NCBI GenBank assembly: GCA_047618115.1
Contig: JBLHKV010000001.1
Span: forward strand, 1 to 64,000
Direction: 5' to 3'
DNA length: 64,000 nucleotides
From: CALJGI01 sp047618115
GTDB lineage: Bacteria; Pseudomonadota; Gammaproteobacteria; Pseudomonadales; Halieaceae
The notes beneath the pieces were generated by a model, which did not search any database, was not told the DNA's origin, and saw only the letters and a program-made list of their open reading frames with translations. Position numbers and translations under genes: made by a program. Below, one piece after another: positions 54,555 through 63,239 of this stretch. Every line of letters begins with the position of its first letter. The first letter of the stretch is position 1.

Positions 54555-54594
54555 GAAGCTATAGCTTCTTGCCGCTGGCTCACGTGCCAGCGGC
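54555..54594. terminator. two adjacent inverted repeats between convergent genes
   Basis: GAAGCTATAGCTTC (54555-54568) is a perfect palindrome followed by TT. GCCGCTGGC (54571-54579) and GCCAGCGGC (54586-54594) form a 9-bp stem with a six-base loop. The second stem includes the stop codon of the flavoprotein gene (54580-54582). The GC-rich stem is followed on the + strand by GTGTTT. It probably ends transcription from both sides. Confidence 0.6.
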
Positions 54595-56259
54595 GTGTTT
54601 CGCAGCAACATAAGCCCAGGTAAACGCTGGCCCGAGACTACACCCTGCCCCGGGGTACATTCGTCCCATCACTGAACCTGTTGCCACTCCTGTGGCATAA
54701 AGGCCAGGAATCACAGAGCCGTCATCGCGCACTACTCTGCTGTGCTCATCTGTGAGTACACCGCCAAAGGTACCTACGTCTCCGGGCACGACCGGTATCG
54801 CATAGAATGGCCCCTGCTCTAGTGTGCCCAGTGTCTGTGATGACTCGCGCAGTGGATCTCCCAACCAATTGTCGTAGGCACGATCACCGCGTTTGAAGTC
54901 TTCGTCTTTACCTTTGAGTACAAAGCCATTGAACCGCTCGATGGTGGCGCTGAGAGCATCGGGCTCGACCTCAATCTCTTTTGCGAGATCGATAATCGAA
55001 GCGGCTTTTTTCAGGTAACCTTCGTCGTACCATTGCTGTGGTAATCTACTTCCGGGCATGTGGCCAACGAACATATATTTACTCATGTACTGGCTGTCAA
55101 CTATCGCCCAACTTGGAATGGCCGCTACTTGCTTGTTGCGCTCTAAAATCCCCTTGCAGTACGCCACATACGATCCGCCCTCGTTCATGTAGCGCACTCC
55201 GGTTCGATCGACAAGAATTGCGTGCGGCGCCGCTGTGAGGCCCTGAACACCCGGCTTGAACTCTTCGTTCTCTGCACCAGGTGGCATAGTCGCCTGGTAA
55301 CCCACAAACTCTTCAATTTGCGCAGGGGCAGCACCCTCGCTCAGCATTGCCTTGATCATCTCACCGGTATCACCCGGAGCGGCATTGCTCCAGGCGGGAG
55401 ACGTGCCGGGCTGGTAACGCTCGCGCATTTGCGCGTTGTGTGCGAAGCCACCGGTATTGACCAGCACACCAAGCTCGGCAGCAACGCGCAATGTGCGACC
55501 ATTTTGCCGTGTCACCACTCCCGTCACTTTGCCATTCTCAAGAATCAACTCGTTAACGGGCGACTCGGTGCGCACATCGACTCCCGCTTTAAGAACCTGT
55601 TGCAGCAACCGCCCCTGCAGAGCCGCTCCACCTCCCAGATAATGCTTGCCTGTCAGCTTGGCAATTATTCCTCGAAAAATAATTTTCAGCAGCGTGCGTT
55701 TGGATTTCCAGGAACGCTTCATATGCGGCAGTTGGCGCATTTCCTCTATGGAACCCGGTAGGTCGCCCGGCAATTTGATGAAGCTGGGGCGAAGTCTATT
55801 TTTCCATTCGCCCAACTCGTTCACGTTGAACAGTTTGGCGACAACAGTGCGTCCAGGAACTGATCCTCCCGGAGCTTCATCGTAATAATCGGGCCAGGAT
55901 GACGGTCGGTCCAACTCAATCCCCTGTGCCAGCAGGAAGTCGAGCATCTGCGGCGCTTCGTTAAGGAAAACTCGCCGTCGTTCCGGAGTGGCGGCCGGGG
56001 CATCTTCCTGGTCACCCGTCACTGCATCGAGATAGGTCGCTGCACTTTCATAGCTGTCTGCAACCCCATCGCGCGCCATAAACGGATTGTTAGGGATCCA
56101 CATGACGCCGCCGGACCTGGCAGTGGTGCCACCAATCAACTCGGTTTTCTCCAGAATTAACACTCGTTTACCTGCCGAGTGCAGATACAGGGCGGCGGCC
56201 ATGGAGCCTGCTCCACTGCCGGCGATAACAAAATCAAAACTCTCGTCATAATCACTCAT
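54580..56259 (-). CDS. FAD-dependent 3-ketosteroid dehydrogenase-like flavoprotein (KstD-like)
   Basis: 559 residues. The FAD loop is VIAGSGAGSMAAALYL near residue 12, followed by LILEKTELIGGTTARSGGVMWIP. The C-terminal segment YATGVATGSVMGRMYPGAGCSLGPAFTWAY matches the second FAD motif of 3-ketosteroid delta1- and delta4-dehydrogenases. It likely desaturates a cyclic ketone and passes electrons to a quinone; the exact steroid cannot be inferred. It is last in the acyl-CoA dehydrogenase operon and three bases after the metallo-sulfatase-like gene. Confidence 0.88.
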   Translation of the reverse strand: MSDYDESFDFVIAGSGAGSMAAALYLHSAGKRVLILEKTELIGGTTARSGGVMWIPNNPFMARDGVADSYESAATYLDAVTGDQEDAPAATPERRRVFLNEAPQMLDFLLAQGIELDRPSSWPDYYDEAPGGSVPGRTVVAKLFNVNELGEWKNRLRPSFIKLPGDLPGSIEEMRQLPHMKRSWKSKRTLLKIIFRGIIAKLTGKHYLGGGAALQGRLLQQVLKAGVDVRTESPVNELILENGKVTGVVTRQNGRTLRVAAELGVLVNTGGFAHNAQMRERYQPGTSPAWSNAAPGDTGEMIKAMLSEGAAPAQIEEFVGYQATMPPGAENEEFKPGVQGLTAAPHAILVDRTGVRYMNEGGSYVAYCKGILERNKQVAAIPSWAIVDSQYMSKYMFVGHMPGSRLPQQWYDEGYLKKAASIIDLAKEIEVEPDALSATIERFNGFVLKGKDEDFKRGDRAYDNWLGDPLRESSQTLGTLEQGPFYAIPVVPGDVGTFGGVLTDEHSRVVRDDGSVIPGLYATGVATGSVMGRMYPGAGCSLGPAFTWAYVAAKHAAGT

Positions 56260-56262
56260 GGT

Positions 56263-57636
56263 TTAGTCCAGTTGCGCCTCGGCGGATTCGATTTCTGATT
56301 TCAGCCACATAACTTCGCTGAAATTCTCTCCACCGGATGCCTCTAGCAGTTGTTGGTGCGCATGTATTTTGGCCTTTAGCGATCGCTGGTTTTTAGAGTC
56401 GGCCTGCAGTGCGGTATCGATGAGATGCAGTGCCTCCAGCGGTCGCTTTTCTGCCAGATAATTTTCAGCGCGCGCTGCCAATGCGTCGGCGCCGCCCGCC
56501 AGCTCTGCGATATCTGCTGCGACGGCAGTGGCCGGAACACCGTACAGTGAAGTGGTTGCGTCATAGTGGAACCAGCCTGCGTACTCTTCCCAGATCGCAC
56601 GTACGCACCAGGAAAGTTTACCGTGGGCCTGCCCCACTTTAAGTTCTTCGGGTAGAGAGACTTCACGCATCAGGGTCTGAACATCCTTGCCCGCCTGCAT
56701 GCCTTCAATGGTGTAGTCGTGCACGTGGACAACAGCAGCGCGCACACTTTGTAGTGCGTCCTGAATCTCCGCTGCTCCGCGAACAACTTCGTGACCAGTG
56801 ACAATCACTTCCGGCTGCAACGCGGCCACAAAGTCCAGAGACTTGATAAAACGTTTTGCGGAACGAATCTTGTCGCCACGAATCGTGTAAAGGTTTGGCA
56901 TGTTGGCAAACACGGGACCGAACAGGTTGCCGGTAATTACTGTTTTATCCTGTGGCATCCAAACGACGACCCCATCCTCACTTTCGCCGCCTGACACCGC
57001 ATACAACTCCAGCTGCCGACCACCCAGCTCCAACCGATAGTCATCTCTGAAGGTGATATCAGGCGTTACTTCACGAAGAATGCTCTTAACGTCCCCCCGT
57101 GTACCCAGCACAGAGGCCCATAACTTGCTGGAGCGTCTCTTGTAGAAATCATCGAGTATTTGCCAGTACTCTCGACACTGTGTGTATTGTTCCTGGGTGA
57201 TAACACGAGTTTCCGGATCGCGAATCTCATGGACACCGCCAAAGTGGTCGCCGTGACACTGGGTGATTATCAGAAATTCCACCGGCTGTTTACTAACACT
57301 CTGGAACCGCTGCCGGTGTTCCTCGCCATTGCCCGGCATGCCGCTATTAATCACGACATTGCCTTGGGGCGTGGTCACCAGAATGCTATCGCTGATATCC
57401 TTGGATACCCACAGATGATCGTTCACTTCGACCAGCTGTTCTTCGCGCATGGCATTCCCCGTGAGCGCTCCGAGCGGGGTCATGCCGGCTGCCTTTTCGT
57501 CAATGTCAGACATTGTGTTCTCCTGGTTATTTTTTTCCGCTATCCATTCAGCTTCCTCTCTATCGGCCTGTGTAACCGCACAGCCGCACAAAGCAACTGA
57601 TAAAAGGCAGGCTGAAAATTTTTGCAGACGGTGCAT
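56263..57636 (-). CDS. SdsA1-like alkylsulfatase-family metallo-beta-lactamase protein, putative lipoprotein
   Basis: 457 residues from ATG 57636, which gives a lipoprotein-type signal (ACLLSVALCGCAV). A second start, ATG 57513 (residue 42), has a much stronger AGGAG site and would give a cytoplasmic form. The metal motif reads TQCHGDHFGG (126-135): the first His of the HxHxDH motif is Gln. SGGESEDGVVVWMPQDK corresponds to the Glu ligand loop of SdsA1. The end, AELAGGADALAARAENYLAEKRPLEALHLI, matches the alkylsulfatase dimerisation domain. It is likely a third type of sulfatase. Confidence 0.85.
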   Translation of the reverse strand: MHRLQKFSACLLSVALCGCAVTQADREEAEWIAEKNNQENTMSDIDEKAAGMTPLGALTGNAMREEQLVEVNDHLWVSKDISDSILVTTPQGNVVINSGMPGNGEEHRQRFQSVSKQPVEFLIITQCHGDHFGGVHEIRDPETRVITQEQYTQCREYWQILDDFYKRRSSKLWASVLGTRGDVKSILREVTPDITFRDDYRLELGGRQLELYAVSGGESEDGVVVWMPQDKTVITGNLFGPVFANMPNLYTIRGDKIRSAKRFIKSLDFVAALQPEVIVTGHEVVRGAAEIQDALQSVRAAVVHVHDYTIEGMQAGKDVQTLMREVSLPEELKVGQAHGKLSWCVRAIWEEYAGWFHYDATTSLYGVPATAVAADIAELAGGADALAARAENYLAEKRPLEALHLIDTALQADSKNQRSLKAKIHAHQQLLEASGGENFSEVMWLKSEIESAEAQLD

Positions 57637-57649
57637 TTCTGAATTTTTC

Positions 57650-58717
57650 CTAAGCAAGGTTTTTCATTAACAGATCGGCAAGCCCGAGCTCATAGCTGTC
57701 GTGACGCCTGCCTAAATGTTCGTTCAGCAATGCGCGCTTAAGAAACAAATGACAGTCGTGCTCCCAGGTCATACCAATTCCTCCGTGCAGTTGCAGAGAT
57801 TCTTCTGCCACTGCGGCAAAAGCTGAACAGGCCAGCTGCTTCGCTGCGCGGGCCTTCATTTCAACACGCTCATTCACCATCACATCGCCTGTGGCGTCCA
57901 CGGCACTTGCAATGCTGTCCTGTAACAATGCCAGCGCTCCCTCAGTTGCCGCTTGCAGATCGGCACATCGATGTTTCAGGGATTGGAACAACGCCAGGGG
58001 GCGCCCAAACTGCTCTCGGGTCTGCAAATATTCCACAGTCATTTCCAGCAGCGCCGCAGCGCCTCCGACAGAATCTGCGGCAAGTGCAAAGTCACGGAGG
58101 ATCAACAGTTGCTGGCTCATTTGCTGCGCCGCTTCACCTTCGGCAAGTACAAACTGTGGATCCAGCACAAGGTCAGTGACCTGCAGATCATACAGCCGTC
58201 GGGTGACATCCCAGGTAGGGCGAGGCGTTAGCGTAACGTCGGCTTGCTTTAGATCAACTAAAGCGACGCAGCCAGCACCTGCAGTTTCTATCAGCACGTG
58301 ACCGGCACGATCCGCACTAGGAATAGCTTCGGCGGTACCGCTAAGTGTTAATTCCCCGTTGTCTCTAGCCGCAATAGTAAAGAACGACTCTCCCAGCGAA
58401 GCTGTCACGCGCCGCTCGCCAGACATCATGCTACCCAGCCACTCTTCATGCTGAGCCAATGGACTGCGCGATACTGCATCTATTGCAAGTATTTGAGGTA
58501 AATAGGGAATGGTAGCCAGACCGCGGCCAAGCTCACCGTGCAGAGCGGAAGCACCTGCCAGACCCATACCAAGACCACCCAGCTCTTCAGGTGCAGACAC
58601 CATCAGCCAACCGAGATCCGCTATCAGCGACCAGCTTTCGTCCTCGGCCGCTGCAAGGCCCAAACCATTAACCACCTGGCGGGCGGAATCGTTTAGTTGA
58701 ATGAGTTCGGAGTCCAT
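57650..58717 (-). CDS. acyl-CoA dehydrogenase, ChsE2/FadE28-like subunit
   Basis: 355 residues, shorter than homotetrameric ACADs. The C-terminal QLHGGIGMTWEHDCHLFLKRA carries the cofactor-binding loop and a Glu/His region like FadE28-type subunits of steroid degraders. The N-terminal half lacks the full-length helical domain. It follows the full-length ACAD (58722) by four bases. In steroid catabolism such pairs form alpha2beta2 heterotetramers with split active sites, which is probable here. Confidence 0.9.
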   Translation of the reverse strand: MDSELIQLNDSARQVVNGLGLAAAEDESWSLIADLGWLMVSAPEELGGLGMGLAGASALHGELGRGLATIPYLPQILAIDAVSRSPLAQHEEWLGSMMSGERRVTASLGESFFTIAARDNGELTLSGTAEAIPSADRAGHVLIETAGAGCVALVDLKQADVTLTPRPTWDVTRRLYDLQVTDLVLDPQFVLAEGEAAQQMSQQLLILRDFALAADSVGGAAALLEMTVEYLQTREQFGRPLALFQSLKHRCADLQAATEGALALLQDSIASAVDATGDVMVNERVEMKARAAKQLACSAFAAVAEESLQLHGGIGMTWEHDCHLFLKRALLNEHLGRRHDSYELGLADLLMKNLA

Positions 58718-58721
58718 TACC

Positions 58722-59924
58722 CTACCCCTTCAGTTGCCAGCTACGCGGCTCTCGCGGCATGCCCAGCATTCTCTCTGCAATGATATTGCGCTGAATCTCG
58801 TCACTGCCCCCGGCAATTGACCAGTTGTAGGAATTCATGAAATCGACTGTCCAGTTACCGGTTTCCTGCGTTGCTCCGCGCATAAAACCAGTATTGTACT
58901 GCCCCTCAAGGCCCGCAACGCGTTTGCCCAGCGAAACGAACTCGCGAAGCGTTCGCGCGTAATACAATTTGACGATCGACGCATCTCCCGGGGCTTCTTG
59001 ACCCGCTATTCGCTTAAGCAAATAGCGATCAGCCAGCGCACATGCGGCGTCAACACGCGCAATCAGTTTACCAAGATCACGACGCAGGGCTGTATCGTCC
59101 AACCGCTCACTTATGCGCATCTCGTCCACGATCAATGGCAGGGAGTAACGCATGCGCTGACTCAACTCCACCAACGTTAGCCCACGTTCTGACGCCAGTG
59201 TTGCCTGCGCGACGGCCCAACCTGCCCCCTGCTCTCCTACCCGGTCAGCAACCGGCACTTCGACATCGTCAAAGAAGATCTCCGCAAATTCATCGTCGCC
59301 GGTGATTTGTGAGATTGGCCGTACCGTGACACCTTTGGCCTGCATATCGAGCAATAAATAGGTGAGCCCTGCCTGTGGGCGATCGCCCTTGTCAGTGCGC
59401 GCCAGCAACAAACAACGGTCGGCGTACTGCGCCATCGTCGACCAGGTTTTCTGGCCGTTGATCACGTACCTATCGCCGCGCAACTCAGCTCGGGTTGTAA
59501 CGGAGGCGAGATCGGACCCGGCATTGGGTTCTGAAAAGCCCTGACACCAAATTTCACCCGCCTGAATCCCCGGTAGATAACGCAACTGTTGTTCGGTAGA
59601 TCCACACTCAAACAGCGTACACGCAGCATGATAAAGAGCGACAAAATAGAGGATCAACCGAGGAGCATCGGCACGGGCAACTTCTTCATAAATGATTTTT
59701 TGTTGCGCTAGTGAGCGCCCTCCCCCAGGCCAACCTTCAGGCCAGTGCGGTGTGGCATAACCGGCAGCGACTAACTGGCTAAACCAATCCTTTTGCCCAT
59801 TAAAAAAAGCTTCTTGCTCAGTATTGGTCATAGCGCCGCGCCAACCCGAGTCGACATTGCGAGCCAACCAGTCACGGACTTCCAGCCTTAAAGGATCTGT
59901 ATTACTTTGCGTGCTCAACGCCAA
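58722..59924 (-). CDS. acyl-CoA dehydrogenase, full-length partner
   Basis: 400 residues. FAD/acyl-CoA site motifs: CQGFSEPNAGSDLASVTT, NGQKTWSTMAQYADRCLLLART and, near the end, SYNWSIAGGSDEIQRNIIAERMLGMPREPR. It should dehydrogenate an acyl-CoA with the subunit at 57650. The start lies 23 bases inside the end of the small EthD-like gene (59902), implying translational coupling. Confidence 0.92.
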   Translation of the reverse strand: MALSTQSNTDPLRLEVRDWLARNVDSGWRGAMTNTEQEAFFNGQKDWFSQLVAAGYATPHWPEGWPGGGRSLAQQKIIYEEVARADAPRLILYFVALYHAACTLFECGSTEQQLRYLPGIQAGEIWCQGFSEPNAGSDLASVTTRAELRGDRYVINGQKTWSTMAQYADRCLLLARTDKGDRPQAGLTYLLLDMQAKGVTVRPISQITGDDEFAEIFFDDVEVPVADRVGEQGAGWAVAQATLASERGLTLVELSQRMRYSLPLIVDEMRISERLDDTALRRDLGKLIARVDAACALADRYLLKRIAGQEAPGDASIVKLYYARTLREFVSLGKRVAGLEGQYNTGFMRGATQETGNWTVDFMNSYNWSIAGGSDEIQRNIIAERMLGMPREPRSWQLKG

Positions 59925-60234
59925 TGACCTCGTAAACCGCTGCGTAGCTATTTGGCCTGTCGATGGAATCAGACATGGTTAAAACTCCGGATTGGGCTTT
60001 ATCCACAAGGCTTGCCAAGACAGCGTCGATGTCGTCGGTCTCGATTTCATACTCCACCATACATGAGTAAGTTGTGCGGTCTCCCAGCGTTCTGGCCAAA
60101 CGAGAACGCTTTGCTGATTCGATTCCATCCAACGCAACCAACTCCGGAAGGTGCACATCCTCATACCATTGATTGTACTCGTCCTCTCTTCCCTCAACGG
60201 GATCACTCATTACCACCATCTTGTAGTGAGCCAT
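59902..60234 (-). CDS. small EthD-like (dimeric alpha/beta barrel) protein
   Basis: 110 residues. Strands MAHYKMVVMSDPVEG and TTYSCMVEYEIE with the motif YNQWYEDVHLPELVALDG fit the ferredoxin-like dimeric barrel. The motif equals both repeats of the longer protein at 51412. It overlaps the downstream acyl-CoA dehydrogenase by 23 bases and starts one base after the enoyl-CoA hydratase stop. Function is unknown; isomerase or oxygenase-like chemistry is possible. Confidence 0.8.
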   Translation of the reverse strand: MAHYKMVVMSDPVEGREDEYNQWYEDVHLPELVALDGIESAKRSRLARTLGDRTTYSCMVEYEIETDDIDAVLASLVDKAQSGVLTMSDSIDRPNSYAAVYEVIGVEHAK

Positions 60235-60235
60235 G

Positions 60236-61087
60236 CTATTCCTCGCCTGCAGAGTGTGTTTTTGTTTCCTGCCCGAAAAGGGGAGCGCGCTTCTCCTGGA
60301 TAGCCTTCACCGCCTCCCTGTGATCGGCGGAGCGAATGGTTTGCGCCTCATAGGCAAGCCCTTTATCAAGGATGGCATGAGTGACGCGCTTCAGTTCCTC
60401 ATTGAGAATAACCTTGGTGTAACGAATCGCCTGTTGCGCACCGGCCAGCAGACGATTGCAATAGTCATCCACCCCAGCGTCAAGCTCTGTTAGTGGAAGG
60501 CAGTAATTGATGAGGCCGATCTCAGCCGCTTTTGATGCTGTCAGTAATTCGCCGGTAAGCAAGAATTCCTTTGCGCGACACAAGCCTATCCGCTGCGGCC
60601 AGATGGCTGCGCCTCCATCACCGGCCACCAGGCCAACCGATACGTGTGGGTCGCCGATTTTTGCAATGTCTGCCGCAAAGATCATGTCGCAGTACAGAGC
60701 TAGTGTGGCACCAAGGCCAACTGCATGTCCGTTCAAACGACAGACAAGAGGCTTTTCCAAATCCAATATGGAAAAAATTATGCGTTTGGCCAGACGCACT
60801 TCTTCATCAAAGAGATCAGGGTTTTGCGCATTGTTGCGCAAATGATCCATGTCGCCACCTGCGGAAAAAGCGCGTCCTTTGCCGGTAAGCACCACCACAT
60901 CACTGTGTTCGTCGGTGGCGGCAAACGTAAACACTTCCGCCAACTCCTCGTGCAATCGAAGGTTAATGGCATTCAGTGCATCGGGTCTGTTCAGCGCAAT
61001 GGTCAACAATCTTCCGCGTCGCGACAGTGCCAAAGTGTCGTAGCCCGGAACCGGCTGCGTGTTTTGTTCGCTCACTTTATCGCTCAT
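60236..61087 (-). CDS. enoyl-CoA hydratase/isomerase family protein
   Basis: 283 residues of the crotonase fold. The first oxyanion-hole strand is GKGRAFSAGGDMD near residue 68, and the second is NGHAVGLGATLALYCDMIFA near 118. The loop VSVGLVAGDGG has Asp where typical hydratases have a catalytic Glu, so the exact reaction (hydration, isomerisation or ring cleavage) is open. It is part of the - strand beta-oxidation-like operon. Confidence 0.9.
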   Translation of the reverse strand: MSDKVSEQNTQPVPGYDTLALSRRGRLLTIALNRPDALNAINLRLHEELAEVFTFAATDEHSDVVVLTGKGRAFSAGGDMDHLRNNAQNPDLFDEEVRLAKRIIFSILDLEKPLVCRLNGHAVGLGATLALYCDMIFAADIAKIGDPHVSVGLVAGDGGAAIWPQRIGLCRAKEFLLTGELLTASKAAEIGLINYCLPLTELDAGVDDYCNRLLAGAQQAIRYTKVILNEELKRVTHAILDKGLAYEAQTIRSADHREAVKAIQEKRAPLFGQETKTHSAGEE

Positions 61088-61143
61088 TTAGCCCAGTCGT
61101 TCCTTATTTCTATTGCAGTAAGTGTGCAGCGCGCCGTTAGTAC

Positions 61144-62061
61144 TTATGCATCGCCAGTGTCAGCAAAACAGTGCTGGGCAACCGCCTCGGCCTGTCCCCC
61201 ACGACCGCCCAATTCACTGAGTAAAGCCTTGATGCGATAGGTCCATAGATGCAGGGACATTTCCAGGGTCATGCCCATGGCTCCCATCATCTGATGGAGA
61301 TCGTAGTTGATCTTGTTAGCGCTGTCTTGAGCTTGAAATGCTGCCAGCGCCGCATCACCCGCATCGCCAGTCCAGGCGGCCTTCAGGGCAAGACGTCGCA
61401 CACCCCCAACCAACACCGCGCATTCCGCCATACGATGACGCAGAGCCTGAAAACTGCCCAACTCCCTGCCAAACTGTTTGCGCACACTTAAATGTTCGAC
61501 TGTTGCGTCGATGCCGGCCTGCATTAACCCAGCAATCTCCGCTGCACATGCCACCCTGATCCAGGTGCGCACCAGCTCAGATTGCTCTGAGGACAATGCT
61601 TTTACAGATAGCTTGCCCGTCACTCGCCCCATGGGATAAGCGTAAAGGGATTCAACCGACTCAACGTCACTCGGCTCTGGATGAGCGATGCCAATGGCGT
61701 CGCCATCGATGACAATCAGGGTTTTGGCGCTATCCACAAAACGTCCGGGACGCCCATTTTCGACGACCGCCAATGGACGCGGCAATGCTATATCCAGGTG
61801 TGGGCGCAGCAGCATCGACAGAGCCGTTTCAACGGTGCATGGCGCCCTGGCAATTCGCTCTACCGCAAGCGCCGCCGTCACCGCTCCCATTTCGGGAATG
61901 GAGGCTATATCGAAATAGCCGCCGTTTTCCAACTCCTGTTCGAGCTCAGGGCTTTCCAGAGCAAAGCCTTCAAACTCTGTGGGTACATGTTCGAACTGTC
62001 GGCCGAGGCGATCAATAGCATCGAGAACGGCGCCCTGATCAGAATCCAGTGTGAAATCCAT
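61144..62061 (-). CDS. acyl-CoA dehydrogenase, short divergent subunit
   Basis: 305 residues, well below the usual 380. The N-terminus MDFTLDSDQGAVLDAIDRL and the C-terminal LHQMMGAMGMTLEMSLHLWTY keep only parts of the ACAD pattern; the usual QxHGGxG loop is replaced by HQMMGAMG. It starts on the last base of the stop of the full-length ACAD at 62061. It is probably the non-catalytic or half-site subunit of a heteromeric dehydrogenase. Confidence 0.88.
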   Translation of the reverse strand: MDFTLDSDQGAVLDAIDRLGRQFEHVPTEFEGFALESPELEQELENGGYFDIASIPEMGAVTAALAVERIARAPCTVETALSMLLRPHLDIALPRPLAVVENGRPGRFVDSAKTLIVIDGDAIGIAHPEPSDVESVESLYAYPMGRVTGKLSVKALSSEQSELVRTWIRVACAAEIAGLMQAGIDATVEHLSVRKQFGRELGSFQALRHRMAECAVLVGGVRRLALKAAWTGDAGDAALAAFQAQDSANKINYDLHQMMGAMGMTLEMSLHLWTYRIKALLSELGGRGGQAEAVAQHCFADTGDA

Positions 62062-63197
62062 CAGCGCGGCTCCCGTGGTAATTCAAGTAACTCTGTGGCG
62101 ATGAGGTTCAACTGAATCTCAGCTGCGCCCGAAGCGATACCGGCGACGATGGCACGTTGATGATGCGCCTGCAGCATAGCGTCACCACCCGCCAGGGCGT
62201 CGGGAACATGTTCCACCACAAACTCGGCCACGAGACGCTCCGCATTAACTGTCCCAAACCGCACTGCACTGGCCTCCGGCCCGGGGATCTGCCCGTGACA
62301 ACGCTGGTCAATAATATTGTAGCTGCCAAGGCGCGAGGCCTCGCAGGCTGCATGCGCCCGCGCCGCCTGATCTATCGCGCTACCGCCAAAGCGATCTTCA
62401 CGTTTAAGTACAGCCACGGCTCGGTGCAACATGCGCGATGCCAGTGCAAAGCGCGGAATCCCCACTCGCTCCAACGCCAGAGCTTCACGCACGATACTCC
62501 AGGCTTGACCCTCTTTACCGAGCATTGATGTAATCGGCACTTCCACATCGTCAAAGAACACTTCGTGAATGTCACCCTGACCTATGATGCTGGGGATTTG
62601 TCTGACCGTGATACCCGGGGTCTCCATGGGTATCAGCAAAATAGAAATTCCTCCCTTGCCCTGGGAAGTGCGAGCCAGCAGGAAACAGGTATCTGCCCGG
62701 CCCGCGTAGGAGGTCCAAATCTTTTGTCCATTGACTCGATAAATGTCACCGTCGAGTTCTGCGCGGGTGCGCAGGGAAGCCAGGTCGGAGCCGGCTTCAG
62801 GCTCGGAGAAGCCCTGGCACCAGAGCGTCTGCCCCTGAGCCATGGGCGGAATATAGCGTGCCTGCTGTTCCTCAGAACCAAAGCGCATGAGGGTCGGGCC
62901 GATCCAGTTTACGTTCATATACTGGCCGCCACGCGGCTCACCCGCCGCCCACATCTCCTCCGCGAGGATGAAAGAAGCCCAGGGGTCGGCGTCCCGGCCA
63001 CCCCATTCTTTCGGCCAATGGGGAACCAGCAGGCCCGCCTCGGCCAGAGCGCCACAAAACTGCTTCGAGAAAGTGGATTGTGCATCCGATCCCGGACCAT
63101 GGGCCACTTGCTCCCAATCCGTGGGCAGGTTGTTTTCGAGAAATGTTCGAACGCTTGAGCGAAAGGCCCGCTGTTCTTCGTTCCAGTCAAAATTCAT
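62061..63197 (-). CDS. acyl-CoA dehydrogenase, full-length partner
   Basis: 378 residues. CQGFSEPEAGSDLASLRT and NGQKIWTSYAGRADTCFLLART are the flavin and substrate site segments; the end, GIASGAAEIQLNLIATELLELPREPR, is classical. It overlaps the short subunit (61144) by one base. The two are likely a heterotetramer of the kind used for steroid side chains or rings. It is preceded by an enoyl-CoA hydratase 42 bp upstream. Confidence 0.92.
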   Translation of the reverse strand: MNFDWNEEQRAFRSSVRTFLENNLPTDWEQVAHGPGSDAQSTFSKQFCGALAEAGLLVPHWPKEWGGRDADPWASFILAEEMWAAGEPRGGQYMNVNWIGPTLMRFGSEEQQARYIPPMAQGQTLWCQGFSEPEAGSDLASLRTRAELDGDIYRVNGQKIWTSYAGRADTCFLLARTSQGKGGISILLIPMETPGITVRQIPSIIGQGDIHEVFFDDVEVPITSMLGKEGQAWSIVREALALERVGIPRFALASRMLHRAVAVLKREDRFGGSAIDQAARAHAACEASRLGSYNIIDQRCHGQIPGPEASAVRFGTVNAERLVAEFVVEHVPDALAGGDAMLQAHHQRAIVAGIASGAAEIQLNLIATELLELPREPR

Positions 63198-63239
63198 CGG
63201 GTACAGCTCCTGTGCAGAGTCAACGGGGGCGACAAGCGC

